The notes under the pieces: generated by a model
The model's database searches: none
Seen by the model: the letters and a program-made list of their open reading frames with translations, nothing else
What the model was told of the DNA's origin: nothing
Position numbers and translations under genes: made by a program
Origin: Stercorarius parasiticus
Taxonomy: Eukaryota; Chordata; Aves; Charadriiformes; Stercorariidae
DNA length: 64,000 nt
Direction: 5' to 3'
Assembly (NCBI GenBank): GCA_013396915.1
Contig: VWZL01002505.1
Span: 1-64,000 of the forward strand
In this document: piece after piece, positions 41,801-49,205 of the stretch
How the letters are laid out: every line of letters starts with the position of its first letter
Position numbering within the stretch: position 1 is the stretch's first letter

Positions 41801-44800
41801 AACGATGATCAGATACTGTAACTCATGCAGGTAGAAGAATCAGATCAGATACACGCAGGAGACGAGAAGTCTCACACCACATACCTAGTATGGCCAAGCA
41901 TATTATTGAGTTATTAGCTCTATTCCTGCGAGCTTCACAGTAGCACTAGCAGATGCTACCACAAACATGAGATGAAGACCACAGAACTAATCAACCCAAA
42001 TGGATGACCTCTGCAAGAGGGCTGCAGGTCAGGTTTCTGAGGCTTTGATGTAACTCAAAAAAGAAAAAAAAAAAAAAGGTGGTGAGAGAGCAGTAGACCT
42101 TTGAAAATAATGTTTTGTTCAGTGACAGTCTCCTGCTCTTTCCTCCACTGACAGCCAGGACAGGGAACAGCACAAATGCAGTTTATGTGCTGAAGAGACA
42201 CCTTTTCTCACCCTTTCCCAGTCTGCGCTATTCCCATGCCACGTCCTTCCTATCTGTCTGTCTCTCCTCAAGGCACCATCTTGTCTCTGCCCTGATCCCC
42301 TCTGCAAACTGAGAGTTACCCTATGCGCACATTGCCTAAAACATCCTCGTTTCCCACCCAGATACACTGCCTGTACAGCCTTTGAGGATATTAGATATTT
42401 GTGATTTCCAGTCATTCATCTACACAGTCACAGCCCTCAAAAAGTGGGTGCCCCCATGGTGCCTGGACAAGTCAGATGAACAGGGTGTCAAATTTACTAT
42501 CATGTTTCTAGCTGCTTGAGGACAAGGGAAGAGGGAAACGGGGCAAGAATAAGCAGAGATACTTCTCACGTAGGCATATAACCTAATCCCATTTGGGTCA
42601 GGAGCAGGTTTTCAAGTCCTGGCAGAAGCTAGAAGCACCGTACTGCATCAAGGGAAAGGAGAAAGAGATTCTGAACTACTGTACAGGCTAGAGAACGACA
42701 GTGACGCAATCTCTCTCCCCAGCTCTCGGGGAGCAGGAAATCAGAAAAGAGGGGTGCCAGTGCCACACAGCATCCATGCTCAGCAGCTCAAGCATAAGGG
42801 TGCATCCCCCGGCTCGTTTTAGAGGCAGTTAGATCTAAAAGCCCCCATTAAAAATGGATAAACTCCATTTGCTAATGCTCACTTGAGTTCCCAGCAAAGT
42901 TTACAGCTCCTCATTCATGCTACTGCTCACAGTCAGACCAGGACATGGCTTTGCTCTGCCTTTTCTGGGAGCTGGACTAAGCAGTGTGCATCAGAAATTC
43001 AATAGCAAATCCAGCACACCTGTAGGTCCTGCCCTGGACACTGGCACACACCTTGGAGGGTCACCCAGGCTGCTTCAGCATTGCTGAGTCTTGGCCTGAA
43101 CAACCCAGTCCAAATCTGCCTGACTACCTGAAGATTTGAACTGCAGCAAAGGCATCCCCCCAAATCCCCTTTTTGTGGCACTGTCCCTTTCCCCTCTCCC
43201 TCCCAAGACCCCCTAAGGGCAGCTCAATCTTGGACAAATTCAACCTCCCTTGAACAACAAACCAAGGATAGAGGAAACTCAGGCTTTGCCTGCAGACAGA
43301 GCAGGCTCATGTCTCTCAGCGTCTGAGAGAGGGACCTGGTGAGTTCACACCCTTGCCATCAATTCCCAGTTAAACACAGGATTCAGCAGGGGAGGAAGCT
43401 GTGGTGGTTGGAAACGATGCTGGCCGCTGATACAGAGGGTGAGAAAGGGCTGAAAAAGGAATGGGAATGGATTTGTTCAGCTACCCAATGAACTTTAGAA
43501 GGCAGCTCAGTAACAGAGCACACGGCATCCCAGATGGCTTTGAACAGGCAGATTCAGTTATCTTTATGAAAACAGGGGTGGCTCCAGGCACTTATGTCCT
43601 GGCTGGTCACAGCAAAAATAGCAGAGCAGCACCAAAGCCCCAGAGTACAAAGCCATATGTCCTAGGCAATGAGTGTGACAATGTAGAAGAAATAAAACTA
43701 TTGCATCCTTAGAGAGGATCAAAAATAACAATTTCCAAACTCACCAAGACTGAGTTTTGGGTTAATACGACGCAAAAAGAAGCATATGTGTTTCCTCCAG
43801 ACAGACCCCTGCAAAAAGCCTCAAGAAAGGCCATCCAAAATACTCCCTCCTGATCTCTCACCCGGAAACCAATATGCCGGCACGTGGTGCCTTGCTGGGC
43901 TTAGAGTCAGGCACTCTGCTGACAAAATCCTCGAGCCTGGTTTAAGGATGCTGAATCTGGGCTGAAGCTACACAAGCAGGTTATGAACTGTCAGGAAACC
44001 TTTTTTTTTTTCTTTCCTGCTTTTTTTTTTTTTTTTTTTTCTCTCCTTTTACAAGAGAATTTTCTACTTTACTTTTTTAAAAAAAAATCTAGTAGTGAAC
44101 TGAACGGCTGGTGCTTTTCCTGGGAATGGCTCAGAGTTACTGAGCAGATGATGTTTATAATTTAGAAGAATAAAAGCACTCTACAAAAGCAGGAGGAGAC
44201 ATTTTTGACAACCAAAATATCACTGGCTGGCGAGTGGCAGCAGTGGCGAGACAAGCCCCAGATGCTTGGGCGGGTTTTAAAACACGTGCCCCTCTGTGCG
44301 CCAAAGGCTGGCTGCCAGCATGCCCTCTCCCATCCCGCTCGCCTTTCAGTTCCCTCCAGCTTGGCTCAGTTTTCCCCTGGCTTGGGCTTGCCCTTTTTGC
44401 AGAAGAAAGGATCAAAACCAAAGCCAGTGGCTCTGCTTCGACCTGGCTACTGCCTGCCCTTGGTCCCCGTCTCTGCTTGCTTCCCAAGATGTAGGAGGCA
44501 GCTGGTCCTAGTCAGGGGGAAAGGCAGACTGTGCCTTGAGGACTGTTGCCTGCCCCTGTTTTCCTTGTTTCCTAGTTGGTGGGGTTTTTTTAAGTGACCT
44601 GGTGTCTGTTTTGGTTTTCCTTTGAGCCATTGAGAAAGCCACGTGTTTTATCAGCTGAGTTGGTTTTTCATCCATGATTTAAGTTGAATGGGCTCACCAC
44701 CAAGGAAAGACCTAAGGGCCAAAGCTGGTGCAAAGGAAGCAGAGGGAGCCCATGGCCAGCCAAGGGGGAGGCAGGAGAGCAGGATGGTAATTTTTCTTCT

Positions 44801-47800
44801 ATTTGAGCAGAACTGAGCTGCTGGACTGGCTCAGCCCATCTTAGCTGACCGTGCCACAAGGCAGCCTGAATTTTTCCTAAGCCCTGAGCCTCTAAAGGCA
44901 GTTTAGAGGCAGGTGATGGGAAAACTAGATATTAGAAGGCAGGCAAAATTTAAACCTTCCCTCCCTGTGAAACTTTCTCTCTCCCCTGATCCTGTCACTA
45001 CAGCAACATGTTTGTTTTTGCAGCCTCGCCATCTATTACCTAAACGCGGTGGCTGAAGCGTACCAGCGCGCCAATGCAGAGCTGAAGAAGAAAATGCAAA
45101 TGGTAAGTATTGCTCTGGCAAAGCCGCCTTTGAAATACCATGCACTTCAAGTTCAACATGCAACATATGCTTTTAAATTGCTCTTCACTTCTGAGCACGT
45201 TAGTGACAAAAAGGGAAGACGCATTTTATGCTTGTTCAGTCCTCTCTGATGGCATTTAATGGCTAACTGCAAAGAGTGGTCACATGCCATAATAGGCTGC
45301 TATTTCGTACATCAAAACTACAGTGAGTTTTCCCATAAACTGTGCTTTCCACCTACAAAAATAAGTTACCTCAAAGTTCAAGTAACATTTTGGAACCTGA
45401 GATTTCCCGGGGACAATCATAAGCCTATCAAAACCACAGCCAGATTTTGTACGAGCTGAAGAGCAAAGGGCCATAAATAGCAACACAGCAATAACATTTT
45501 TTTACCAGTAATTCTCAAAGCACTTTACAAAGGAGGCTGGTGTCTGCCTCTGCCACGCAGACGAGAAAAGCAAGATACAGGCAGATGCAATGACTCAAAT
45601 TAGCAGGGTAGGATTTCGACCTCATGATATTCAGAACTGGGAGAGATTGCAACATGCAGAGGACCATAACGTAGGGACCCCTGAACTAATATGAATTAGG
45701 TCTGGCAGCAGAATAGCTGCAAAAGCACAGCTCTACTCAGATAATGAGTCTCAATGAGGAACCGCAAAGGTGTCCTGCTACCAGGGCCTGTGCTGGTGTG
45801 GCAGCACCAGTTTCCCCCCAGAGTTTTCCTGGTGGGTCTGTAACTCTGTGCTGTTTTCTACTACATAGATGTGTCCAAAGTTTTGAGCCTTGCATCAGGA
45901 GAGGATATAATGCCATCAAAGGATTGGTATCAGCCATTTTACTGGTACAAGGCAGGATGCAAGCCAAGGAAGCAATGCCACATCAAGCAATGCATTGCAT
46001 AAAGCAGAGATTAGTGCAACATTAAAAGCGAGGATATGAGCACTGAGAAATGAGACTCCATAAATTACATCTAAACACTCAAATTCAGAACTAATCACTC
46101 ATGCACATGGCTTAAAACAAGGGTCTTAGCGCCTAGGGCACCCTGAAGCATTGCAAGAGTTGAACGAATGCTACAGCACACTCAGACTTAGCGTCTCGTA
46201 GTCTATTTCAGGCTGCACAAACTGGTTGTGATCAGGGTTTAAGGGAGCACAAAACCCCACGGAGGGGTCACAAAGCAGGGCCTGGCACTACCCAAAGGAA
46301 CAGAAACATTTCCAGACAAGCACCTGCCTTTGCACAGACCTCATGTGTCTTTGTCATGCAGGCACCTGTAGGTTTGCTGAGGCAGCCAAGCCTGGCAAGA
46401 GAAAGGATACGCAGCAGGGCAGGGGTAAAGAGAAGGCATCAGCACAGCCCCACTGCTCAGGGAGTGAGGGGTGGGAGCTGCCTGGTCATGGCAGGGGTTG
46501 AGAACAGTTGGAGCCCACCAGAGACCTCTACGCGATGACCTGCTGAGCTCAGAGGGGTCTGCTGTGGGTGCCCCAGAGTCTGCCAGGTTTGCCGAATGGA
46601 TGGAGGCTGCTCTGTGGGTTAGGACCTCTCAGCTGCAGCAAGGCCATGAACCACCATGGACCCTGCGCTCCAGCACACGGTCCCCTCCATTGGCAGATCA
46701 CCCTTTTGGGAGGAGGGATGGAGATGGAGTGGAATCCACCTAAGCTTTCTTACTGCATAAGAGAGGGCTGCCTCCCCCTTCTCTATCCAGCATGCTTGTC
46801 CTGAGCAGAAGCAGTCCCCAGGTATTTTCTTCTCTCTGCCATCCAGAAGGAAGTCTTTTGAAAATCTAAATGTATGCAAGTAAAATTGAAGACAGCCCTA
46901 CAGCCCATCCCCACGCTGCCGTGCCTTCCTCCTCCTCCTCTGGCATTTATTACTGACGCCCTCCCTCCCAAGAGGTCCACATTTAAAACAAAACAAAACC
47001 CTGGGGAGGGCAGATTGACAGTGGCAGAAACACAGACAACCTAGTAGACCTAAACCACATTATCAGCAAGTGTTTTGCCCTAACAGGAACAGAGCTGTCA
47101 CTTCCCAGGCTCTCAGTCCTGTCTGGGATGTGCTTTCTTTCCATAAAACCCTTGGTCACTGGACCGAGATTCAGCAAAACTGAACTTGGCAGAGAGATTA
47201 CATTCGTACAAACACCTAGACAGGCCAACCATGACACCAGGCCACCATTTCATGGATTGCTTCTGCAATTTCAAACTAAACCTGATGCTTCTTATCAACG
47301 TAGCAACGCGAAGAGGAGAAAAACAAGAGAAACAACAAAGCCAGCACCAACCCCATGCTGCAAGATCTGGAGGATTTACTTACACCAAGTATGAAGAACA
47401 AAAGTCACCCCAAACAAGCAGAAGGTAAGAACTAAGCAACACTGTTACCCCACCCCACCCCCAACCCTCCTGAAAGGCTCCTTTTGTCAGCAAACAATGA
47501 CTGGGAAGGACTGAGAAACTGGGGCAATACACATTTGCAAGGGATCTGATGAGTCTAGCACAGATTTTGTGCGCTTACAAGAGCCCACCTGCCAGTGGAC
47601 ATGCAGGAAGGGCATGTTTTTAGATTGGATTAGGTCTCAACACAGGCTTATCACAGTGTGGGAACTGTAATCCAAAGTTATGACTCAAATCCCAGCTATC
47701 GACCATGCTGATCATGATTGTTTCAACCAACAATTTATTCCGTAAACAACGCTGAAACTCCAGCGCTGTTTCTGGGCTGATGAGTCAAGCCAGACACAGA

Positions 47801-48826
47801 CTTTTTCCAAATTGAGGTTTTCATTGGAAAATTCATTATGAATGAGACAAAAGCTATGGTCGTGACTGCATCAGTCTTAGGGCAAATAAATGCACACAGT
47901 AAGCTCTGCCAAGGAGGTCTGTGGCTGGGCAGAAGCATGCAGGAGGCAGCATTGGCACCAGGGTCCAGGCGCTCTCAAGGAAGGCAGATCCTCCAGGCTT
48001 GGTCTGAACGAGTCCTTTGCTGACCAACAGAGCCTCCTGCTCTCATTTGTGAGAAACAGTGCAACACATGTGAAAGATTTTTAATTTATCTTGGTGCAGA
48101 TGAGAAAAGCAGACCAGTGCCAACATAACCATCTGGCATTTAGATGGGCTGTTTCTTGGAGAGGCTGAGATGAGCTGGAAAGTTGAGGCCAACCCAATAC
48201 AGATTCCCCCCAGAGCATACCCACAGCACTCATTTAAGTGGAAATAGTGATGGCAGCATTATGGGTCCACTGAAAATAAGGACTAAAATCAGCAATTACT
48301 CATGATGCTCACAAGCCTAGATGAGTACCAGCATGGCTGGTAGGACTATCATCTCTTATAAACGCATCACTAGGAACCTGCAGAGAGGACTCGGGCAGCA
48401 GAGACACGTACTGGCTGTTGGCCAGGGGCTAACAGTCTTATTTATGCTTTCTTCACGCAAACACAAATCCCCAGACACTTGGGTTATTGCATGCAGAAGA
48501 AACAGCAGCCACTGGGGAGAGGAAGGCAAGCAGTGTTTGCTCTCAAGAAAATAACATTCATAATCTTTGCTCTAGACAAGAAAATAGAGTCGCCTAATAA
48601 AACCATCCCTGTCGGGAAACAAGGCAAAGCAGCAGCCCTGGATGGCAGCCCCATGACTGGTGGGAGAGGAGCAGCGTTCACCCCACCACCGCACGTGTTT
48701 GTGACACAGCCACTGACACTGGGTGTCCGGCCACCTTACCCTGGCCAGCCCAGGCCAAGGGGACACCCAATGGGACCAGTCCCTGGAAGGGGGAGAGGAC
48801 AGCCACGCTACTCACATCCTGCTTGA
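14815..48826 (+). CDS. TMC2: TMC2 coding span (19 exons, introns included)
   Basis: TMC2 is a member of the TMC/anoctamin-like membrane protein family and forms the pore of the mechanoelectrical transduction channel in inner-ear hair cells, acting with TMC1, CIB2, LHFPL5, TMIE and protocadherin 15 at stereocilia tips. The 19 exons listed below total 2741 coding bases and join in frame throughout, giving 913 residues to the stop. Ten hydrophobic segments are visible (roughly residues 243-270, 331-352, 418-450, 468-490, 500-520, 580-607, 625-650, 653-672, 688-711 and 752-776). It is assigned to TMC2 rather than TMC1 because of segments such as [20 protein letters not shown] and [11 protein letters not shown], which match the mammalian TMC2 pattern. 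There is no frameshift or internal stop. The start exon is unresolved. Residue numbers in the exon entries count from the split codon at 14815. Confidence 0.97.
14863..16829. other. TMC2 intron, no other feature seen
   Basis: An intron of 1967 bases, AT-rich in its middle part. No repeat family recognised. The open frames inside are short and unsupported. Confidence 0.7.
16830..17163 (+). CDS. TMC2: TMC2 exon 2: charged K/R/E-rich N-terminal segment
   Basis: The 334-base exon follows CCCTTGCAG and ends AACAG before GTAATT. It enters in phase 1 and leaves in phase 2. It encodes residues 18-127, a low-complexity cytoplasmic segment in which more than half the residues are Lys, Arg, Asp or Glu. 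Mammalian TMC2 also has a long basic/acidic N-terminus before the conserved EEELA helix, but position-by-position similarity is poor, as is usual for this fast-evolving part. The purine-rich coding strand gives long open frames on the opposite strand, which are shadows. Confidence 0.9.
17164..17898. other. TMC2 intron, no other feature seen
   Basis: An intron of 735 bases ending in TCTCCCCCAG. An antisense open frame of 201 codons covers part of it and the next exon (17503-18108), but it shows no domain and overlaps real TMC2 coding sequence, so it is treated as a shadow. Confidence 0.7.
17899..18051 (+). CDS. TMC2: TMC2 exon 3 (EEELA helix region)
   Basis: This 153-base exon encodes residues 129-178, including [20 protein letters not shown] and the following [12 protein letters not shown] block that precedes the conserved cytoplasmic helices. 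The Ser codon at the left junction (AG|C) and the Arg codon at the right junction (AG|G) are both split. The donor is G|GTACCC, weaker than most in the gene. The exon is a multiple of three in length and would be frame-preserving if skipped. Confidence 0.96.
18052..20180. other. TMC2 intron, no other feature seen
   Basis: An intron of 2129 bases. It holds an A-rich run near 19020-19036. No known repeat family or second gene seen. Confidence 0.7.
20181..20271 (+). CDS. TMC2: TMC2 exon 4 (GKGKGKK cytoplasmic segment)
   Basis: A 91-base exon follows TTTCCCAATTAG and ends AAAG|GTAAGT in phase 0. Residues 180-209 contain [19 protein letters not shown], one of the most conserved cytoplasmic blocks of TMC1 and TMC2, in the region reported to bind CIB2. 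Confidence 0.98.
20272..21178. other. TMC2 intron, no other feature seen
   Basis: An intron of 907 bases. A GGGTGGGG-rich patch lies at about 20996-21008; nothing else noted. Confidence 0.7.
21179..21260 (+). CDS. TMC2: TMC2 exon 5 (helix before TM1)
   Basis: An 82-base exon between CTTGTTTCAG and GTAAGT. Residues 210-236 read [20 protein letters not shown] and onward, nearly identical to the mammalian TMC2 segment that leads into the first membrane helix. It leaves one base (A) of the Ser codon completed by GT of the next exon. Confidence 0.98.
21550..21656 (+). CDS. TMC2: TMC2 exon 6 (TM1)
   Basis: This 107-base exon encodes residues 238-272: [10 protein letters not shown], then the first membrane helix ([20 protein letters not shown]) ending GLVIIPE before GTAAGT. 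The preceding intron is only 289 bases. The FGSSVASYF block is diagnostic of TMC1/TMC2. Confidence 0.98.
21740..21952 (+). mobile_element. CR1 LINE 3'-end fragment (forward)
   Basis: About 210 bp of CR1 3' end start at GAGGTTTAGGATGGGTATCA, pass through GGAACAGCCTGCCCAGGGAA and finish with CAATTCTATGATTCTATA. Mismatches and small deletions against the usual CR1 pattern show an old copy. It begins only about 85 bases after the exon 6 donor, in sense orientation. Confidence 0.92.
23775..23796. repeat. (TA)n microsatellite
   Basis: About eleven uninterrupted TA units preceded by TGTG. It sits about 120 bases before exon 7 and is likely to vary in length between individuals. Confidence 0.9.
23917..24015 (+). 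CDS. TMC2: TMC2 exon 7 (TM1-TM2 extracellular loop)
   Basis: A 99-base, phase 0-0 exon encoding residues 273-305: [20 protein letters not shown] followed by [13 protein letters not shown]. This loop is almost identical to mammalian TMC2 and is expected to lie outside the cell. Flanks are TTCACCAG and GTAAGC. Confidence 0.98.
25046..25103. repeat. tandem duplication, 2 x 29 bp
   Basis: Two adjacent 29-base units, each with the core GGAACCAAAG and TTAGCACTTGCA, differ at two positions. This is a local duplication in a TMC2 intron. No function is evident. Confidence 0.9.
26795..26975 (+). mobile_element. old CR1-type LINE 3' end (forward)
   Basis: The block GAGCAGGGGGCTTGACTAGATGACCTCCAGAGGTCCCTTCCCATGTAAATTATTCAATG (26910-26968) follows the order of the CR1 3' UTR of older subfamilies (GGGGTTGGACTAGATGACCT then GGTCCCTTCCA). 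It has decayed more than the other copies, and its left limit is approximate. Confidence 0.75.
27821..27963 (+). CDS. TMC2: TMC2 exon 8 (TM2)
   Basis: A 143-base exon after TTTTTCTCCAG encodes residues 306-352: [20 protein letters not shown], then the second membrane helix ([20 protein letters not shown]). It leaves TC of a Ser codon before GTAAGT. The FYGYYxNxRTIGW block is a TMC1/TMC2 hallmark. Confidence 0.98.
27964..29451. other. TMC2 intron, no other feature seen
   Basis: An intron of 1488 bases, GC-richer in the first 250 bases, where overlapping open frames occur on both strands (27951-28460 on +, 28044-28394 on -). None has a recognisable domain. Confidence 0.7.
29452..29599 (+). CDS. 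TMC2: TMC2 exon 9 (TM2-TM3 intracellular loop)
   Basis: A 148-base exon encodes residues 354-402. The first part ([15 protein letters not shown]) is acidic and variable. The second ([20 protein letters not shown]) is strongly conserved in TMC1/2. It follows TCCTTGCACAG and ends AAG|GTAACC in phase 0. Confidence 0.97.
29600..30045. other. TMC2 intron, no other feature seen
   Basis: A 446-base intron ending TGTTTTTTCAG. Nothing else recognised. Confidence 0.8.
30046..30234 (+). CDS. TMC2: TMC2 exon 10 (TM3)
   Basis: A 189-base, phase 0-0 exon encodes residues 403-465: [20 protein letters not shown], then the third membrane helix ([20 protein letters not shown]) and [23 protein letters not shown] distinguishes TMC2 from TMC1, which has a different sequence here. 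Confidence 0.98.
30235..31765. other. TMC2 intron, no other feature seen
   Basis: A 1531-base intron with an A/T-rich middle (30600-30980). No repeat family or second gene recognised. Confidence 0.7.
31766..31945 (+). CDS. TMC2: TMC2 exon 11 (TM4-TM5, pore region)
   Basis: A 180-base, phase 0-0 exon encodes residues 466-525, covering TM4 ([19 protein letters not shown]) and TM5 ([20 protein letters not shown]). In TMC1, TM4 to TM7 line the permeation path. Met475, in LLGMFCPP, corresponds to the TMC1 methionine altered in the Beethoven deafness mouse and is conserved here. The sequence is almost identical to mammalian TMC2. Confidence 0.98.
31946..33374. other. TMC2 intron carrying an antisense solo LTR
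   Basis: A 1429-base intron. About 40 percent of it is the solo LTR at 32555-33133. The remainder shows no recognisable element. Confidence 0.8.
32555..33133 (-). mobile_element. solo LTR of an avian ERVL-type endogenous retrovirus (reverse)
   Basis: On the - strand the element opens TGTCCTGGTTTGGGC and closes ending in ATGACA, the TG...CA boundaries of an LTR. The two ends match as inverted termini at 13 of 15 positions. Flanking bases are CTCCC and CCCCC, compatible with a decayed 5-bp target duplication. Length is 579 bp, with no internal retroviral genes. It carries small direct repeats of GAGCCATTG near 32890-32925. Boundaries were set by eye. The family assignment comes from the resemblance of both termini to common avian ERVL LTRs. 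Confidence 0.8.
33375..33527 (+). CDS. TMC2: TMC2 exon 12 (TM5-TM6 loop and CWE signature)
   Basis: A 153-base, phase 0-0 exon encodes residues 526-576. The first two thirds are variable and contain three N-glycosylation sequons (Asn534 in NIT, Asn545 in NSS, Asn550 in NGS), as expected of an extracellular loop. The end, [14 protein letters not shown], holds the first half of the TMC signature. It follows CTTATTGCAG and ends before GTAAGA. Confidence 0.97.
33528..34755. other. TMC2 intron, no other feature seen
   Basis: A 1228-base intron. Open frames run through from the upstream exon but show no domain. No repeat recognised. Confidence 0.7.
34756..34884 (+). CDS. TMC2: TMC2 exon 13 (TM6, second half of signature)
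   Basis: A 129-base, phase 0-0 exon encodes residues 577-619. [20 protein letters not shown] completes the TMC signature and runs into TM6, followed by [10 protein letters not shown] and [12 protein letters not shown]. Asp597, in VGDFIRACF, matches the TMC1 aspartate changed in human DFNA36 deafness and is conserved. Confidence 0.98.
34885..37865. other. TMC2 intron, no other feature seen
   Basis: A 2981-base intron. A TTATTTATTAG-type short repeated motif lies at about 36258-36302. No recognised mobile element and no second gene. Confidence 0.7.
37866..37933 (+). CDS. TMC2: TMC2 exon 14 (start of TM7)
   Basis: The shortest membrane exon, 68 bases, encodes residues 620-641, [20 protein letters not shown] and MI. 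It leaves TG of the Trp codon before GTAAGA; the next exon adds G. The sequence is nearly invariant in TMC1/TMC2. It follows CCCATGCAG. Confidence 0.97.
37934..38790. other. TMC2 intron, no other feature seen
   Basis: An 857-base intron ending TTTCCTTTTCAG. The antisense open frame at 37797-38423 overlaps exon 14 and is treated as a shadow. Confidence 0.75.
38791..39030 (+). CDS. TMC2: TMC2 exon 15 (TM7-TM9)
   Basis: A 240-base exon encodes residues 643-721: [22 protein letters not shown]8 with [13 protein letters not shown], then TM9 ([20 protein letters not shown]) and [11 protein letters not shown]. Codons are split at both ends (G of Trp, AG of Ser). The donor is CAG|GTACTA, one of the two weakest in the gene. 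Skipping it would keep frame but delete two to three membrane helices. Confidence 0.98.
39031..40676. other. TMC2 intron, no other feature seen
   Basis: A 1646-base intron ending TGTCTTTCCAG. No recognised repeat. Confidence 0.7.
40677..40802 (+). CDS. TMC2: TMC2 exon 16 (cytoplasmic loop and start of TM10)
   Basis: A 126-base exon encodes residues 723-763: [20 protein letters not shown], then [20 protein letters not shown], the start of the tenth helix. It ends AT|GTAAGT; the split codon becomes Ile with the next exon, where human TMC2 has Phe. Confidence 0.97.
40803..45023. other. TMC2 intron (longest), simple repeats only
   Basis: A 4221-base intron, the longest placed here. It has an A-rich stretch near 42058-42077 and the T tracts at 44001-44040. 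Open frames on both strands at 44155-44597 have no recognised domain. No clear CR1 or LTR was identified. Confidence 0.65.
44001..44040. repeat. poly(T) tracts
   Basis: Ten T, then TCTTTCCTGC, then twenty T. This is a simple pyrimidine tract in a TMC2 intron, about 1 kb before exon 17 and too far to act as its polypyrimidine tract. Confidence 0.85.
45024..45102 (+). CDS. TMC2: TMC2 exon 17 (end of TM10)
   Basis: A 79-base exon encodes residues 765-790: [20 protein letters not shown] then KKKMQM, the end of TM10 and the start of the basic cytoplasmic tail. It follows TTGTTTTTGCAG and ends ATG|GTAAGT in phase 0. Confidence 0.97.
45103..47303. other. TMC2 intron, no other feature seen
   Basis: A 2201-base intron with several open frames of 60-93 codons and none with a domain. 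The acceptor AACGTAG at its end has a weak polypyrimidine tract. Confidence 0.65.
47304..47424 (+). CDS. TMC2: TMC2 exon 18 (C-terminal tail)
   Basis: A 121-base exon, chosen because it is the only frame that continues in phase 0 from exon 17, runs open to the donor GAAG|GTAAGA and leaves the phase needed by exon 19. Residues 791-830 begin [14 protein letters not shown], which resembles the mammalian tail after KKKIQ (EVEKSHKS region), then [18 protein letters not shown]. The acceptor (TTATCAACGTAG) is weak. The other two frames in this stretch look open but are out of phase with both neighbours. Confidence 0.85.
47425..48575. other. TMC2 intron, no other feature seen
   Basis: The 1151-base last coding intron ends ATAATCTTTGCTCTAG. 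A short CCCCACCCC tract follows the donor. No repeat recognised. Confidence 0.7.
48576..48826 (+). CDS. TMC2: TMC2 exon 19, last coding exon and stop
   Basis: 251 coding bases complete the Asp codon split at exon 18 and encode residues 832-913, [20 protein letters not shown] through a Pro/Gly/Arg-rich end ([27 protein letters not shown]), with TGA at 48824-48826. Mammalian TMC2 also ends in a Pro/Ser-rich, poorly conserved tail of similar length. Support is the exact phase match and the acceptor. Confidence 0.88.
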
Positions 48827-49205
48827 TAAGCTCAGCGATGTTTTTCCTGTTTGATATTAAAAATAGAGGTGCTGCATGAACTATCGTAGTTTTAGTAGGA
48901 AATGATTACTGTATGTTGGTCATTCACTCATGACTGGCTCTATCTATCCAACACTGGCTCTATCTAAATCAGCTTTATTTAGAAATACTTTGGAGTTTAA
49001 ACCCTTAATAGCCATGCTGATTTTGATCATGAAGGAGACAGGAGATCAGGATGAAAAATCAGCCATGGCACTGATAAATTACTACATGCCGGAGGCAGCC
49101 CTGTGGCCACAAATACCGGCACGGTGAGCTTGCTCTGGCATGAGCACTCATGTTCCCCTTCAAAGGCTTCTTCAGTTAATAAAAAGTAGTGTGAGTTTAC
49201 CTAGC
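48827..49205 (+). other. TMC2: TMC2 3' UTR (inferred)
   Basis: This is the sequence from the stop to just beyond the first AATAAA. It contains a short duplication of ACTGGCTCTATCTA (48933-48965). The 3' end is inferred only from the polyadenylation signal and the GT-rich stretch after it. Confidence 0.5.
49178..49183 (+). promoter_or_regulatory. polyadenylation signal AATAAA (TMC2, probable)
   Basis: AATAAA in GTTAATAAAAAGTAG lies about 350 bases after the TMC2 stop. A G/T-rich stretch (GTGGTACTGTGG and a G8TTTT run) follows at about 49218-49240, as expected of a downstream element. A second AATAAA at 49799-49804 could serve a longer 3' UTR. Confidence 0.55.

Noticed and set aside
47128..47428. 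Two longer open frames over TMC2 exon 18
   Set aside because: Neither frame is in phase with exons 17 and 19; one stops before the donor. The third frame is the coding one.
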